Shown: positions 1-9,003 of the stretch, piece after piece | Position numbering within the stretch: the first letter of the stretch is position 1 | Layout of the letters: the number at the start of each line of letters is the position of its first letter | Notes under the pieces: model-generated | The model's input: only the letters and a program-made list of their open reading frames with translations | What the model was told of the DNA's origin: nothing | The model's database searches: none | Made by a program: the position numbers and the translations under genes | NCBI GenBank assembly: GCA_022794295.1 | Contig: JAAWEO010000001.1 | Coordinates: 1-64,000, forward strand | DNA from: Angelakisella sp. | Lineage (GTDB): Bacteria; Bacillota; Clostridia; Oscillospirales; Ruminococcaceae | DNA: 64,000 nucleotides | Reading direction: 5' to 3'

Positions 1-17
1 CTCCGTATAAGGAGTTT

Positions 18-79
18 CGCTCCCTGCGGGGAGCGACCAGGGCGCCGCCCTGGACCTGCCGCCCTTTGTAAAGGGCGGC
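18..79. repeat. Cluster of three short palindromes at the left edge
   Basis: Three hairpins follow one another: CGCTCCC/GGGGAGCG (18-35), CCAGGGCG/CGCCCTGG type (37-53) and GCCGCCCTTT/AAAGGGCGGC (58-79). They lie beyond the stop of the leftward gene that ends at 144, so they may act as a terminator or be REP-like intergenic repeats. No U-tract follows, which favours the repeat reading. No gene is seen in 1-143. Confidence 0.45.
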
Positions 80-143
80 CCCAAACTTTAGACCCTACGA
101 GGGTGTGTGGAGGGCGAAGGGGGGTGCCTGGGGACTTGGGCTC

Positions 144-794
144 TTATGTGAACGGTGTCAGATCGGCTCGAAGGATGGCGGTGCGGGCGATGCGGGGATA
201 CTCCGCTTCGCTCCCCCGGTACTGCCAAAGGGCTCCCAGCACCAGGCTGGGGTTCAGGTTCAGGGCGGCTCCGGCAGGAAGGCGCAGGGTCACGGTAAAG
301 CAGCCATCCTCTATTTCCCGGGAAAGCTGGGTGATATGAGGGCGCAGGTCGACCTCCTGGCACTTATGCTTCGTCTTTTTCTCCGCCATAATAGCGGGCT
401 GTGCCAGAAAACGCTCCCAGTCCTCCGCCAGCGCGGTCCCTCCGGCCGGGTCGTAAAGGCGGATTTCATAATCCCCCCAGGTGATGGCCTCTGGCTTGGA
501 GACCGCCGGGGCGGCTTCCAGCACCTGAAGGTCCTGGGGGAGGGCGGCGTTTAGCTGGCGCTTGATCTCCTCCAGGGGGAAATCATCCTCCAGCAGCTTA
601 AAATCAAAGGATTCCCGCAGGCCCTCCATCCCCAGGGGAATGGGCAGGGCAAAGGTCATATAGACATGGGGGTTAAACCCCTCGGTAAACCAAATGGGGA
701 TCGTGGTGCGGGCAAAGGCCCGGGTCATGCACCGGGTCAGGTCCAGGTGGGAGATATACCGGGCCCGGTCCCGCTTCTCAAAGAACACTCGCAT
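144..794 (-). CDS. TIGR03936 family radical SAM-associated protein (DUF2344)
   Basis: A 216-aa protein with the family's N-terminal signature (RYISHLDLTR, then FNPHVYMTFALPIPLG). The family is usually encoded beside a B12-binding radical SAM protein, often near ribonuclease G/E and rplU. Its reaction is not established; a role in RNA or ribosome-linked modification is only suggested by that context. I chose the ATG at 794 because homologues start at MRVFFEKRDRARYISHLD. The first 17 bases overlap the end of the upstream radical SAM gene, so the two are translationally linked. Confidence 0.85.
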   Translation of the reverse strand: MRVFFEKRDRARYISHLDLTRCMTRAFARTTIPIWFTEGFNPHVYMTFALPIPLGMEGLRESFDFKLLEDDFPLEEIKRQLNAALPQDLQVLEAAPAVSKPEAITWGDYEIRLYDPAGGTALAEDWERFLAQPAIMAEKKTKHKCQEVDLRPHITQLSREIEDGCFTVTLRLPAGAALNLNPSLVLGALWQYRGSEAEYPRIARTAILRADLTPFT

Positions 795-2634
795 CAGCTT
801 CAAAGCAGGCACCTCCCAGCAGATAATTGGCACCGCAGCCGGAGCAGCGGCGGCGGCAGTTTTCGGTGGTCTGGCTCTCCCAGGCCTTTTTGTTCTCCCG
901 GACGAAAAACTCCTTGGTCAGGCCGTAATCCAGGTGGTCCCAGGGCAGGACCTCGTCATAGGGGCGCCGGCGGCAGGCGTAGAAATCCCCCCAGAGGCCC
1001 GCTTTTTCCATGGCGGCGTTCCACCGCTCCACCGAGAAGTGCTCGTCCCAGCCCTCCAGGTTGCCGCCCTCCCGCCAGACGGTTTCCACCACCTGGGAAA
1101 GGCGGCGGTCCCCCCGGGCCAGGATGGCCTCGATGCGGCTGGTGGAGGCGTCGTGATAATTCACCCGGATCTTTTTGCTGGTCACCGTCTCCAGCAGGTG
1201 CCGCTGCTTTGCCCGGAAGGCCTCCAGGGTGTCCTGGGGCTCGAATTGGAAGGGGGTATGGGGCTTGGGGACAAAGCAGGCCACGCTGATGGTCACCTGG
1301 ACTCCCCGGCCCTTGGGTTTGCCGGGCAGGCTGTAGTAAAGATCCACCACCTTCTGGGCCAGGGTGATAATGGCGTCCATATCCTCCATGGTCTCGGTGG
1401 GCAGGCCCATCATGAAATAGAGCTTCATCGAGGTACAGCCCCCCTCAAAGGCGGTGCGGGCGGTGGCCAGGACCTCCTCCTCGGTGACATTTTTGTTGAT
1501 GGCGTCCCGCAGGCGCTGGCTGCCGGCCTCCGGGGCAAAGGTGAGGCCGCTCCGTCTCACCTTCTGGATCATCTCCAATAGCCGGGGGGAGAAGTTGTCC
1601 ACCCGCAGGGAGGGCAGGGCGATGTTCACCTTTTTCTCTGTGGTCCAGGGGAGGAGCCGTTCCATCAGGCCCTCCAGGCGGCTGTGGTCGCTGGTGCTCA
1701 GGGAGGTGAGGGACACCTCCTCGTAGCCGGTGGCCCCGCAGAGGGCCCTTGCCTGGGTATCCAGCACCGCCGGGTCCTTCTCCCGGAAGGGCCGGTAGAT
1801 ATACCCGGCCTGGCAGAAGCGGCAGCCCCGCAGGCAACCCCGCAGCACCTCCACCATGGCCCGGTCGTGGACGATCTCTGTAAAGGGCACCACAAAGTCG
1901 TCGGGGAAGAACATTTTGCTGATGTCCTTGACGATGCGCTTCTGCACCCGGGCGGGAGCGCCCTCCTTTGGAACTACTTCTTGTATTGTTCCGTCGCTGT
2001 TATACTTTGGGTCATACAGGGAGGGCACATAGATACCGGGGATCTGGGCGGCCAGGCGGAGGAACTGGGGCTTTGTCATCCCCTCCTCCTTGGCCCGGCG
2101 GCAGAGGGCCAGCATCTCCAGCATCAGTTCCTCCCCCTCCCCCAGCTGAAAGAGGTCGAAGAAATCGGCAATGGGCTCCGGGTTGCAGGCGCAGGGGCCG
2201 CCGCCTATGACCAGGGGCCAAAGGTCCTCCCGGTCGGCGGAACGGACCGGGAGCCCGGCCAGGTCCAGCATATTCAGAACAGTGGTATAGCACATCTCAT
2301 ATTGCAAGGTGAAGCCAATGACATCAAACTCCCGGATGGGGTCGAAGCTCTCCAGGCCGTAAAGGGGGATCCCTTCACGGCGGAGAATGGCCTCAAAGTC
2401 GGTATCCGGGGCAAAGACCCGCTCGCACCACATTCCGGGCTGGTCATTGATCAGGGAGTAGAGGATCTTCATGCCCAGGTGGGACATCCCCACCTCATAA
2501 AGGTCGGGGAAGCAGAAGGCGAAGCGCAGGTCCACCTCCTCCTTGTTTTTCATGACGCTGCCCATCTCTCCCCCGGCATACCGGGCGGGCTTCTGGACCC
2601 GCAGGAGCTGGCGGTCGATTTTTGCTGGTATCAT
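778..2634 (-). CDS. TIGR03960 family B12-binding-domain radical SAM protein
   Basis: A 618-aa radical SAM enzyme. The cluster-binding motif is CLRGCRFCQAGY (CxxxCxxC). The N-terminal third, with FCFPDLYEVGMSHLG, corresponds to the cobalamin-binding-like region. The C-terminus is Cys-rich (CRRRCSGCGANYLLGGACFEA), consistent with an extra Fe-S or metal site. The substrate is unknown for the family. The start at 2634 is supported by AGGAGG just upstream. It forms an operon with the TIGR03936 gene, which overlaps its 3' end. This is a housekeeping gene pair and marks the chromosomal flank of the CRISPR locus. Confidence 0.88.
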   Translation of the reverse strand: MIPAKIDRQLLRVQKPARYAGGEMGSVMKNKEEVDLRFAFCFPDLYEVGMSHLGMKILYSLINDQPGMWCERVFAPDTDFEAILRREGIPLYGLESFDPIREFDVIGFTLQYEMCYTTVLNMLDLAGLPVRSADREDLWPLVIGGGPCACNPEPIADFFDLFQLGEGEELMLEMLALCRRAKEEGMTKPQFLRLAAQIPGIYVPSLYDPKYNSDGTIQEVVPKEGAPARVQKRIVKDISKMFFPDDFVVPFTEIVHDRAMVEVLRGCLRGCRFCQAGYIYRPFREKDPAVLDTQARALCGATGYEEVSLTSLSTSDHSRLEGLMERLLPWTTEKKVNIALPSLRVDNFSPRLLEMIQKVRRSGLTFAPEAGSQRLRDAINKNVTEEEVLATARTAFEGGCTSMKLYFMMGLPTETMEDMDAIITLAQKVVDLYYSLPGKPKGRGVQVTISVACFVPKPHTPFQFEPQDTLEAFRAKQRHLLETVTSKKIRVNYHDASTSRIEAILARGDRRLSQVVETVWREGGNLEGWDEHFSVERWNAAMEKAGLWGDFYACRRRPYDEVLPWDHLDYGLTKEFFVRENKKAWESQTTENCRRRCSGCGANYLLGGACFEADASVL

Positions 2635-2715
2635 AGGTTCCTCCTGAATGCTTTGTTGCGGATTTGTACAGTGCAGTGCTCCCAAAGCCGGGGTGTCCAG
2701 ATTGGAAGTACGCCC

Positions 2716-2931
2716 TAAGGCGTGTCCCTAAAGTCGGGGTGCTTGGGTTTTTCGCAAGGAGGGAGTAATTGCAAGAAGAAAAGCGCAAGGAGCTCTGACA
2801 GCCTGGCTTCGCCAGCCTTTCGAGCCCGTCGGCTACGCCGAATACTGTATGTATTCCGAGCATTTTCGACGCAGCAAGTGCTCTCTCCTTGTAGAAAAAG
2901 ACGGGTGCCAAGACTTTGGGGACACGCCTTA
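2716..2931. mobile_element. MITE-like foldback element with TA-flanked inverted ends
   Basis: The left end begins TAAGGCGTGTCCC and the right end reads, on the opposite strand, TAAGGCGTGTCCCC. The similarity continues imperfectly for about 50 bases (AAAGTC, then a CTTTTT/GTTTTT stretch and CAAGGAG). Both ends carry TA, as expected for a TA target duplication of Tc1/mariner- or IS630-type MITEs. No transposase is inside. It fills most of the gap between the radical SAM operon and the cas promoter. Confidence 0.65.
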
Positions 2932-3002
2932 ATCATACACTATTTCAAGTACGGATTCAAGGCCGGAGCAGAGCAGGCCCCGAAAATCCCCCCTGTTTTT
3001 CC

Positions 3003-3031
3003 TTGACAAAAGGTCTTTGCTCCGGTAAAGT
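3003..3031 (+). promoter_or_regulatory. cas operon promoter
   Basis: A perfect -35 TTGACA (3003-3008), a 17-base spacer and a TAAAGT -10 (3026-3031). This predicts transcription about 85 bases before the cas3 start. It lies about 70 bases downstream of the MITE-like element. Confidence 0.65.
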
Positions 3032-3121
3032 AAAAGACAGAAGTCGAAAAATGGCGGAAAAAGACCTGCCCTGGCGGTGTGCAGGGAGATTTTGAATGGG
3101 CTCTTATACAGGAGGTCAGCA

Positions 3122-5506
3122 ATGGAACGCTATTTGGCACATATCCGCAGGGACGGGGAGGGGAAGACCCAAGAGGTGCAGACAGTGGGGGAGCACCAGC
3201 GCAAGGCCGCAGAGTATGCGGCAGCGGCCCTGGAGGGTGTGTCCCTTGGCGCCAGCGCCTACTTGGCCGGGCTGGTCCATGACACAGGGAAATACACCGC
3301 CCGGTTTCAGGACTACCTTGCCAAGGGGAAGGGAAAGAGGGGAACGGTGAACCATTCCTTTGCCGGGGTGCGCCTTCTTTTGGAGCATTGCCATGGCACA
3401 GAGACCGGGGATTCCGCCGGTCTGACAGGGGAGCTCCTGGCCCTGGCCGCAGGGGGCCACCACGGCCTCTTTGACTGTGTGGATGACCGGCAGAAAAACG
3501 GCCTTCTGTACCGAAAGACCAAGGAGGATATTGGCAGCAGGGAGGCAATAGAGGTCTTTTTCCGCTGCTGCGCGGACCGGAAGGAGATCGAAGGTCGGTT
3601 CCGGAGGGCCTGTGAAGAGCTGACCCCTGTGCTGGAGCGCATCTGTGCCATGACCCATGAGGAAAGCAAATGGTTCGACCATGAGACCGCCTTTTACTGC
3701 GGCCTTCTTGCGCGGCTGCTTTTGTCGGCGGTCATGGAAGGGGACCGGAGGGATACGGCGGAGTTTATGAACGGCGCCTCCTTCCCTCCGGCAAGGGATG
3801 CCGCTGCCCGGCGGGAGCTGTGGTCCGCCTGCCTTGCCCGGGTGGAGGAAAAGCTGGAGGACCTTCCCCAAGCCTCCCGGATCGATCTGGCCCGCCGGGA
3901 GATCTCCCGGCAGTGCAGGGAGGCCGCCCGACAGCCCGGCGGTGTTTTCCGGCTGAATGTCCCCACCGGAGGGGGAAAAACCCTTGGGGCCCTGCGCTTT
4001 GCCCTGGCCCATGCCAAAGAGCACAGCAAAGAGCGCCTGGTTTTTACCTCCCCCCTTCTGAGTATCCTGGAACAGAACGCGGCGGTGATCCGCAGCTTTG
4101 TCCAGGACGACAGCCTGATCCTGGAGCATCACTCCAACCTGGTCCGACCGGAGGAGGATCCCCAGCGGCTGGACCACTTGGAGCTCCTTACCGAGACCTG
4201 GGGGGCGCCCATTGTCATCACCACCCTGGTCCAGCTTCTGAACACCCTTTTCTCCGGGAAAACAACGTCCATCCGCCGCTTTCATTCCCTTTGTAACAGC
4301 GTGATCGTCATCGATGAGGTGCAGACCGTTCCCAGCAAGCTCCTGTCCCTTTTCTCCCTGGCTGTTAATTTTCTGGCGGAGATCTGCGGGGCGACGGTGG
4401 TCCTTTGCTCCGCGACGCAGCCCTGTATGGAGCGGATCGAGCACCCCCTGCACCTGCCGGTCCCCGACCTGGTGCCCCAAACCGCCGCCCTTTGGGAGGT
4501 GTTCCGGCGCACAGAGCTCCGGAATGCCGGGGAGCTTTCCCTGGAGGAAACCGCCCGGTTTGCCCTGGAGCAGCTGGAGACATCGGACAGCCTTCTGCTG
4601 GTCTGCAACAAAAAGGGGCAGGCAAAGGAGCTGTACCGCCTGCTGGAAGGCAGCGGCTTAGACCTGTTCCAGCTTTCCGCCGCAATGTGTATGGCCCACC
4701 GCCGGGCTGTTCTGGAGAGGCTCCGGGTATCCCTGGGCCGGGGGAACAGAAAAACGGTCTGTGTCTCCACCCAGGTGATCGAGGCCGGGGTGGATATCTC
4801 CTTTGCCTCGGTCATCCGCCTTGGGGCGGGGATGGACAGTGTGATCCAGGCAGCGGGGCGCTGCAACCGGAACGGCGAGGCCGGCCAGGGGGTTCTGGCC
4901 CCGGTTTATCTGGTACAGTGCCAAAACGAAGACCTGGGAAAGCTTCCCGATATCCGGCTGGGTAAGCGGGCCACCCAGGAGCTTCTTGCCGAGTTTGCCC
5001 TCCATCCGGAGGCTTATGGCGGCCGGCTGGATTCCAACGAGGCCATCGAGTATTACTACCGTGTACTGTACCGCATGACCCCCAGGGAGCACCACGACTT
5101 TGTCTGGGAGAAGGGGCAGCCCTCTTTGTTTTCCCTTTTGTCCCGAAACGACTTTTGCGAGGAGCAGCAGCCCTACTGCTTCTGTCAGGCCTTCCGGACA
5201 GCAGGGGCCCGCTTCCGGGTCTTTGAGGAGGACACCACCGACGTGCTTGTCCCCTACGGCGGCGGGGAGCAGCTGATCTTGGAGCTGTGCAGTGAAAAGG
5301 CAAAACAGGATCCTGTCTGGCTGGAAAAGCTTTTAAAGCGGGCAAGGCCCTACACGGTCTCCCTGTACCAGTACCAGCTGGACCGCTTGCAGAGGGCCGG
5401 CGGGCTGATCCCCCTTGCAGGTGGGGCCTTGGGGCTCAGGGGCCATTACGACGGAGAAACGGGTTTCACTACGGAAGAAAACGATCTCGACTTTTTGGAG
5501 GTGTGA
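3122..5506 (+). CDS. cas3: CRISPR-associated helicase/nuclease Cas3 (type I-C, HD domain included)
   Basis: A 794-aa protein. The N-terminal HD nuclease domain shows His25 and the HD pair at residues 53-54 (LVHDTGK). The SF2 helicase follows with Walker A VPTGGGKT near residue 280, a DEVQ box (VIDEVQTV) near 397, and motif III SATQP. It is recruited by Cascade to unwind and degrade target DNA processively. The ATG at 3122 follows AGGAGG; an upstream in-frame GTG at 3077 lacks a site. It is the first gene of the cas operon, and its stop is three bases before cas5c, so the two are translationally coupled. Confidence 0.95.
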   Translation: MERYLAHIRRDGEGKTQEVQTVGEHQRKAAEYAAAALEGVSLGASAYLAGLVHDTGKYTARFQDYLAKGKGKRGTVNHSFAGVRLLLEHCHGTETGDSAGLTGELLALAAGGHHGLFDCVDDRQKNGLLYRKTKEDIGSREAIEVFFRCCADRKEIEGRFRRACEELTPVLERICAMTHEESKWFDHETAFYCGLLARLLLSAVMEGDRRDTAEFMNGASFPPARDAAARRELWSACLARVEEKLEDLPQASRIDLARREISRQCREAARQPGGVFRLNVPTGGGKTLGALRFALAHAKEHSKERLVFTSPLLSILEQNAAVIRSFVQDDSLILEHHSNLVRPEEDPQRLDHLELLTETWGAPIVITTLVQLLNTLFSGKTTSIRRFHSLCNSVIVIDEVQTVPSKLLSLFSLAVNFLAEICGATVVLCSATQPCMERIEHPLHLPVPDLVPQTAALWEVFRRTELRNAGELSLEETARFALEQLETSDSLLLVCNKKGQAKELYRLLEGSGLDLFQLSAAMCMAHRRAVLERLRVSLGRGNRKTVCVSTQVIEAGVDISFASVIRLGAGMDSVIQAAGRCNRNGEAGQGVLAPVYLVQCQNEDLGKLPDIRLGKRATQELLAEFALHPEAYGGRLDSNEAIEYYYRVLYRMTPREHHDFVWEKGQPSLFSLLSRNDFCEEQQPYCFCQAFRTAGARFRVFEEDTTDVLVPYGGGEQLILELCSEKAKQDPVWLEKLLKRARPYTVSLYQYQLDRLQRAGGLIPLAGGALGLRGHYDGETGFTTEENDLDFLEV

Positions 5507-5508
5507 CA

Positions 5509-6219
5509 ATGCAGCATCCGAACATTGTGGAGTTCCAGGTCACCGGGGATTACGGCCTGTTCTCCGACCCCATTCTGCGGGTGGGCGGCGAAAAGTGCAG
5601 CTACCAGGTGCCCACCTATGAGGCGCTGAAGGGGATCCTTTCCTCGGTGTACTGGAAGCCTACTATTATTTGGTATATCGACGCGGTACGGGTGATGAAC
5701 CGCATCCAGACCGAGGTAAAGGGAGTCCGCCCCATTCACTACCAGGACAGCAAAAACGAGTTGGCCTATTACACCTATCTGAAGGACTGCCGGTACCAGG
5801 TCCGGGCCCATTTTGAATGGAACGAGAACCGCCCGGAGCTGGCCGGAGACCGGGACGAAAACAAACACCACAACATCGCCCGGCGGATGATCCGGAAGGG
5901 GGGCAGGCGGGATGTGTTTCTGGGCACCCGGGAGTGCCAGGGCTATGTGGAGCCCTGTGTCTTTGGGGAGGGCCCGGGAATCTACGACGAGGACCCGCCG
6001 GAGCTGGCCTTCGGGCTGATGTACCACGGCATCACCTACGCCGACGAGGCCTATTCCCCAGAGACCCGGGGGAGGATGACCGTCCGCTTTTGGTATCCGG
6101 TGATGAAAAAAGGGATCATCACCTTTCCCCGCCCGGAGGACTGTATTCTGACCAAGGATTTGGGGGAGATGCCGGTGAAATCCTTTTACAGGGACGGGGA
6201 ACCGGGGGAGGTGGAGTGA
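5509..6219 (+). CDS. cas5c: Type I-C CRISPR-associated protein Cas5c (Cas5d), crRNA endonuclease
   Basis: A 236-aa RAMP protein. In type I-C systems, which lack Cas6, Cas5c cleaves the pre-crRNA and then caps the 5' handle within Cascade. The KHH segment of NKHHNIARRM near residue 119 matches the Lys-His catalytic pair known for the family, and a Tyr lies in the N-terminal region (PTYEALKG). GGAGG precedes the ATG at 5509, overlapping the end of cas3. The 3' end overlaps the cas8c start by one base (TGATG). Confidence 0.95.
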   Translation: MQHPNIVEFQVTGDYGLFSDPILRVGGEKCSYQVPTYEALKGILSSVYWKPTIIWYIDAVRVMNRIQTEVKGVRPIHYQDSKNELAYYTYLKDCRYQVRAHFEWNENRPELAGDRDENKHHNIARRMIRKGGRRDVFLGTRECQGYVEPCVFGEGPGIYDEDPPELAFGLMYHGITYADEAYSPETRGRMTVRFWYPVMKKGIITFPRPEDCILTKDLGEMPVKSFYRDGEPGEVE

Positions 6220-8033
6220 TGGGCCTTTTGCAGAAGGCGGCAGAAACCTACGACGCTATGGCCCACCGGATCGGGGAGATCAACGAAGGGGAGAAGGAAC
6301 CTCTGGCCCCGGTCTCCCACACCATAACCAGGGCGCAGATCGAGATCACCCTGGACCAGGATGGCTGCTTTTTAACCGCCCGGGCCCTGGGAAAGGACGA
6401 CCCCAAGATCATCATACCCGTCACAGAGGAATCGGCGGGGCGGACCAGCGCCCCCTGTGCCCATCCCCTGTGTGAACAGCTGGCTTACCTGGCCCCAGGC
6501 GACCCCAAAAAGGCCGGGCTTTACGAGAAAGGGCTGGCGGATTGGGCCGCCTCCCCCTACAGCCATCCCAAGCTGATGCCGGTGTTAAGCTATGTCAGGG
6601 GCGGGACGATACTGTCCGATCTGGCCCGGTCCGGGGTGATCCGTCTGGACCAGAACGGCAGGCCGGAGGATGAAAAGTGGATGGTCCGCTGGATCGTCAA
6701 CGGCCTGGGAGAGGAGGGGAGCGGAGGCTGCTGGGAGGACCGTTCCCTGATGGAAGCCTATACCCGCTACTATGCCGCAAAGCAGGGGGATACAGCCCCT
6801 GTTCTGTGCATGATCTCTGGGGAGGAAGAAGCCCCGGCCAGCCAGCACCCCAAGGGGATCGTTGCCGCAAATGGCAATGCCAAGCTGATCTCGGCCAACG
6901 ATTCCAGCGGCTTTACCTACCGGGGGCGGTTCAGTGACCCGGCCCAGGCTGCCACAGTGGGCTACACCGCATCCCAAAAGGCCCACAATGCCCTGCGGTG
7001 GCTAATAGCCAATCAGGGGGTCTCCTTTGGCGGGCGGACCTTCCTTTGCTGGAATCCCCAGGGGATACAGCCCCCGCCGGTCACCGGCTTTATGAACAGA
7101 GGCAGCGCCCGGCAGAGGGCGGCAAGCCCCACCCAATACCGCAAGCAGCTGAAAGAGGCCCTTTCCGGCTGGAAAGAACGGCTTTCCAACATCTCTGCCA
7201 AGTCCGGGGTGGTCATTGCCGCCTTTGACGCAGCCACCACCGGACGCCTGGCGGTGGCCTACTACAACGAGCTGAGGGCCTCCGATTACCTCGACCGCCT
7301 TTACCACTGGGAAAATACCTGCTGCTGGGAGGGCAGGTCCCGGGATGACGGGTGGTGTCCCTCCTTGTATAGCTTGGTGAACTGGTCCTTTGGCACCCTT
7401 CGGAACGGAAGGCCGGAGACGGACGAGCGAATCCTGGGGCAGCAGTTCCAACGGCTGGTGGCCTGCCGGGTAGACTGTGCCCCCTTTCCCCTGGATATGA
7501 AGCGTGCCCTGGTGGAGCGGGCCTCCAGCCTGCAGAGCTGCAAGGGCCGGAGCCCGGAGGATACCGGGAAGCTGCGAAGTGAGCTCCTGTTTACAGCCTG
7601 TGCGGCGATTCGGAAATATTACATCGACTATAAAAAGGAGGAGTGGGATATGGCATTAGACAAGGACTGCACCGACCGCAGCTATCTGTTTGGGCGTCTG
7701 TTAGCCATTGCAGACGGGGTGGAGCGCAGCACCTACAAAAAAGGGGAGGAACGGGAGACTAACGCCCTGCGGATGCAAAAGGCCTTTTCGCTTCGGCCCT
7801 TGTCCACCTGGCGGATCCTGGTGGAAAAGCTGGGCCCCTACTACCGTCAGCTGAAGCGCACCAGTCCCGGCCTGGAGCAGTACTTCTGCAAATTGACCCA
7901 GGAGATCACAGACAGGCTGCCGGCTTCCGGGAATGGCCTGAACCAAAAGCTGGAGGACATTTATCTGCTGGGCTATTACCACCAGCGGGCCTACCGCGCC
8001 GAAAAGGAGGACCCGGAGGAACTGGAGGAATAA
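6219..8033 (+). CDS. cas8c: Type I-C Cascade large subunit Cas8c (Csd1)
   Basis: A 604-aa Cascade large subunit, which in type I-C recognises the PAM and recruits Cas3. The family assignment rests on position between cas5c and cas7c, length, and the N-terminus MGLLQKAAETYD typical of Csd1. The longer open frame reaching back to 5817 overlaps cas5c and is not used. The C-terminal 127 residues are probably also made separately as Cas11c from an internal start at 7650. A 118-base gap with a hairpin separates it from cas7c. Confidence 0.93.
   Translation: MGLLQKAAETYDAMAHRIGEINEGEKEPLAPVSHTITRAQIEITLDQDGCFLTARALGKDDPKIIIPVTEESAGRTSAPCAHPLCEQLAYLAPGDPKKAGLYEKGLADWAASPYSHPKLMPVLSYVRGGTILSDLARSGVIRLDQNGRPEDEKWMVRWIVNGLGEEGSGGCWEDRSLMEAYTRYYAAKQGDTAPVLCMISGEEEAPASQHPKGIVAANGNAKLISANDSSGFTYRGRFSDPAQAATVGYTASQKAHNALRWLIANQGVSFGGRTFLCWNPQGIQPPPVTGFMNRGSARQRAASPTQYRKQLKEALSGWKERLSNISAKSGVVIAAFDAATTGRLAVAYYNELRASDYLDRLYHWENTCCWEGRSRDDGWCPSLYSLVNWSFGTLRNGRPETDERILGQQFQRLVACRVDCAPFPLDMKRALVERASSLQSCKGRSPEDTGKLRSELLFTACAAIRKYYIDYKKEEWDMALDKDCTDRSYLFGRLLAIADGVERSTYKKGEERETNALRMQKAFSLRPLSTWRILVEKLGPYYRQLKRTSPGLEQYFCKLTQEITDRLPASGNGLNQKLEDIYLLGYYHQRAYRAEKEDPEELEE
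7650..8033 (+). CDS. cas11c: Probable Cas11c small subunit from an internal in-frame start in cas8c
   Basis: Inside cas8c, codon 478 is an ATG preceded by AAGGAGG with an 8-base spacer, as good as any start in the operon. It is in the cas8c frame and gives a 127-aa, largely helical product starting MALDKDCTDRSYLFGRLL. Type I-C systems are known to make Cas11c this way from the 3' part of cas8c. Position, length and ribosome site all agree. That this start is used here is inferred. Confidence 0.75.
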   Translation: MALDKDCTDRSYLFGRLLAIADGVERSTYKKGEERETNALRMQKAFSLRPLSTWRILVEKLGPYYRQLKRTSPGLEQYFCKLTQEITDRLPASGNGLNQKLEDIYLLGYYHQRAYRAEKEDPEELEE

Positions 8034-8151
8034 GAGCAGGTTCAGCTCCCCGGTCCACCGCCGGGCTCCGGGTACTGCTTTTGCTGAATCCCCCGATCCC
8101 TAAAGAATCTGTAAATCAAAAGAAAGCTTTCTATACAAGGAGGAAAAGTTT
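8034..8151 (+). promoter_or_regulatory. cas8c-cas7c intergenic region with hairpin
   Basis: This is the only sizeable gap within the cas operon. It contains AGCTCCCCGG paired with CCGGGCT (8044-8067). Such a structure could protect the cas7 end of the message and raise Cas7 output, since Cascade needs many Cas7 copies. AAGGAGG at 8138-8144 is the cas7c ribosome site. Confidence 0.35.
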
Positions 8152-9003
8152 GTGGGAATTTTACAGAACAAAATTGATTTTGTGGCCTTTGTGGCTGTCA
8201 CAATGGCAAATCCCAACGGAGATCCCCTTAACGGCAACAGCCCCCGTGTCGATTATGCCGGTCTGGGGGAGATCAGCGACGTGTGCATCAAGCGGAAGCT
8301 CCGCAACCGGATGCAGGACCTGGGCCAGGCGGTTTTTGTTCAGTCCGCCGACCGCTGCGATGACGGGTGCGGCAGCCTGAGCGAACGGGCCTCCGCCGCC
8401 CTGGGAAAGGCCAAGGACCAAAAGGACTCGGAGGCCTACGCCCAAAAGGCCTGTGAAACCTGGCTGGATGTGCGCTCCTTTGGGCAGGTGTTCGCCTTTA
8501 AGGATACCAAGGGGGTCTCCATCGGCGTCAGGGGACCGGTCTCGGTTCACCAAGGGGTGAGTGTTTCCCCGGTGCAGGTGGAGGATATGCAGATCACCAA
8601 AAGCGTAAACGGAGAAAGCGGGGAGAAGGCCCGGACCTCTGACACCATGGGGATGAAGCATTTTGTCCGCTTCGGCCTTTACAAGATCAAGGGCTCCATC
8701 AACGTCCAGCTGGCGGAAAAGACCGGCTTTACCGAGGAGGACGCCCAGGTGCTGAAGGAGTGCCTGCGCACCCTATTTGTCAACGACGCTTCCTCCGCCC
8801 GCCCGGATGGCTCCATGGAGGTATGCAGGCTCTACTGGTTCCGGCACAGCTGCAAGGACGGCCAGTATTCCTCCGCTGTGGTCCACCGTTCCGTTCGCGC
8901 AGAGCTGAAGGACCCCGATGCCTTTCCCTCCAGCCAGGAGGACTATAAGATGATTTTGGAGCCCCTGGAAGGGCTGGAACCGGAGATCTTAGATGGAGTA
9001 TAG
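8152..9003 (+). CDS. cas7c: Type I-C Cascade backbone protein Cas7c (Csd2)
   Basis: A 283-aa Cas7 RAMP protein that polymerises along the crRNA spacer to form the Cascade backbone. The conserved N-terminal motif MANPNGDPLNGNSPR is present, with the Csd2-type FVRFGLYKIKG downstream. The start is GTG (8152), justified by AAGGAGG seven bases upstream and by the family N-terminus. The 3' end overlaps cas4 by 11 bases. Confidence 0.95.
   Translation: MGILQNKIDFVAFVAVTMANPNGDPLNGNSPRVDYAGLGEISDVCIKRKLRNRMQDLGQAVFVQSADRCDDGCGSLSERASAALGKAKDQKDSEAYAQKACETWLDVRSFGQVFAFKDTKGVSIGVRGPVSVHQGVSVSPVQVEDMQITKSVNGESGEKARTSDTMGMKHFVRFGLYKIKGSINVQLAEKTGFTEEDAQVLKECLRTLFVNDASSARPDGSMEVCRLYWFRHSCKDGQYSSAVVHRSVRAELKDPDAFPSSQEDYKMILEPLEGLEPEILDGV

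Noticed and set aside
3116..4480. A 454-aa open frame antisense to cas3
   Set aside because: It lies fully inside cas3, has no start signal and no recognisable domain.
5817..6218. N-terminal extension of cas8c
   Set aside because: It overlaps cas5c in another frame; the ATG at 6219 overlaps the cas5c stop in the coupled manner seen through the operon.
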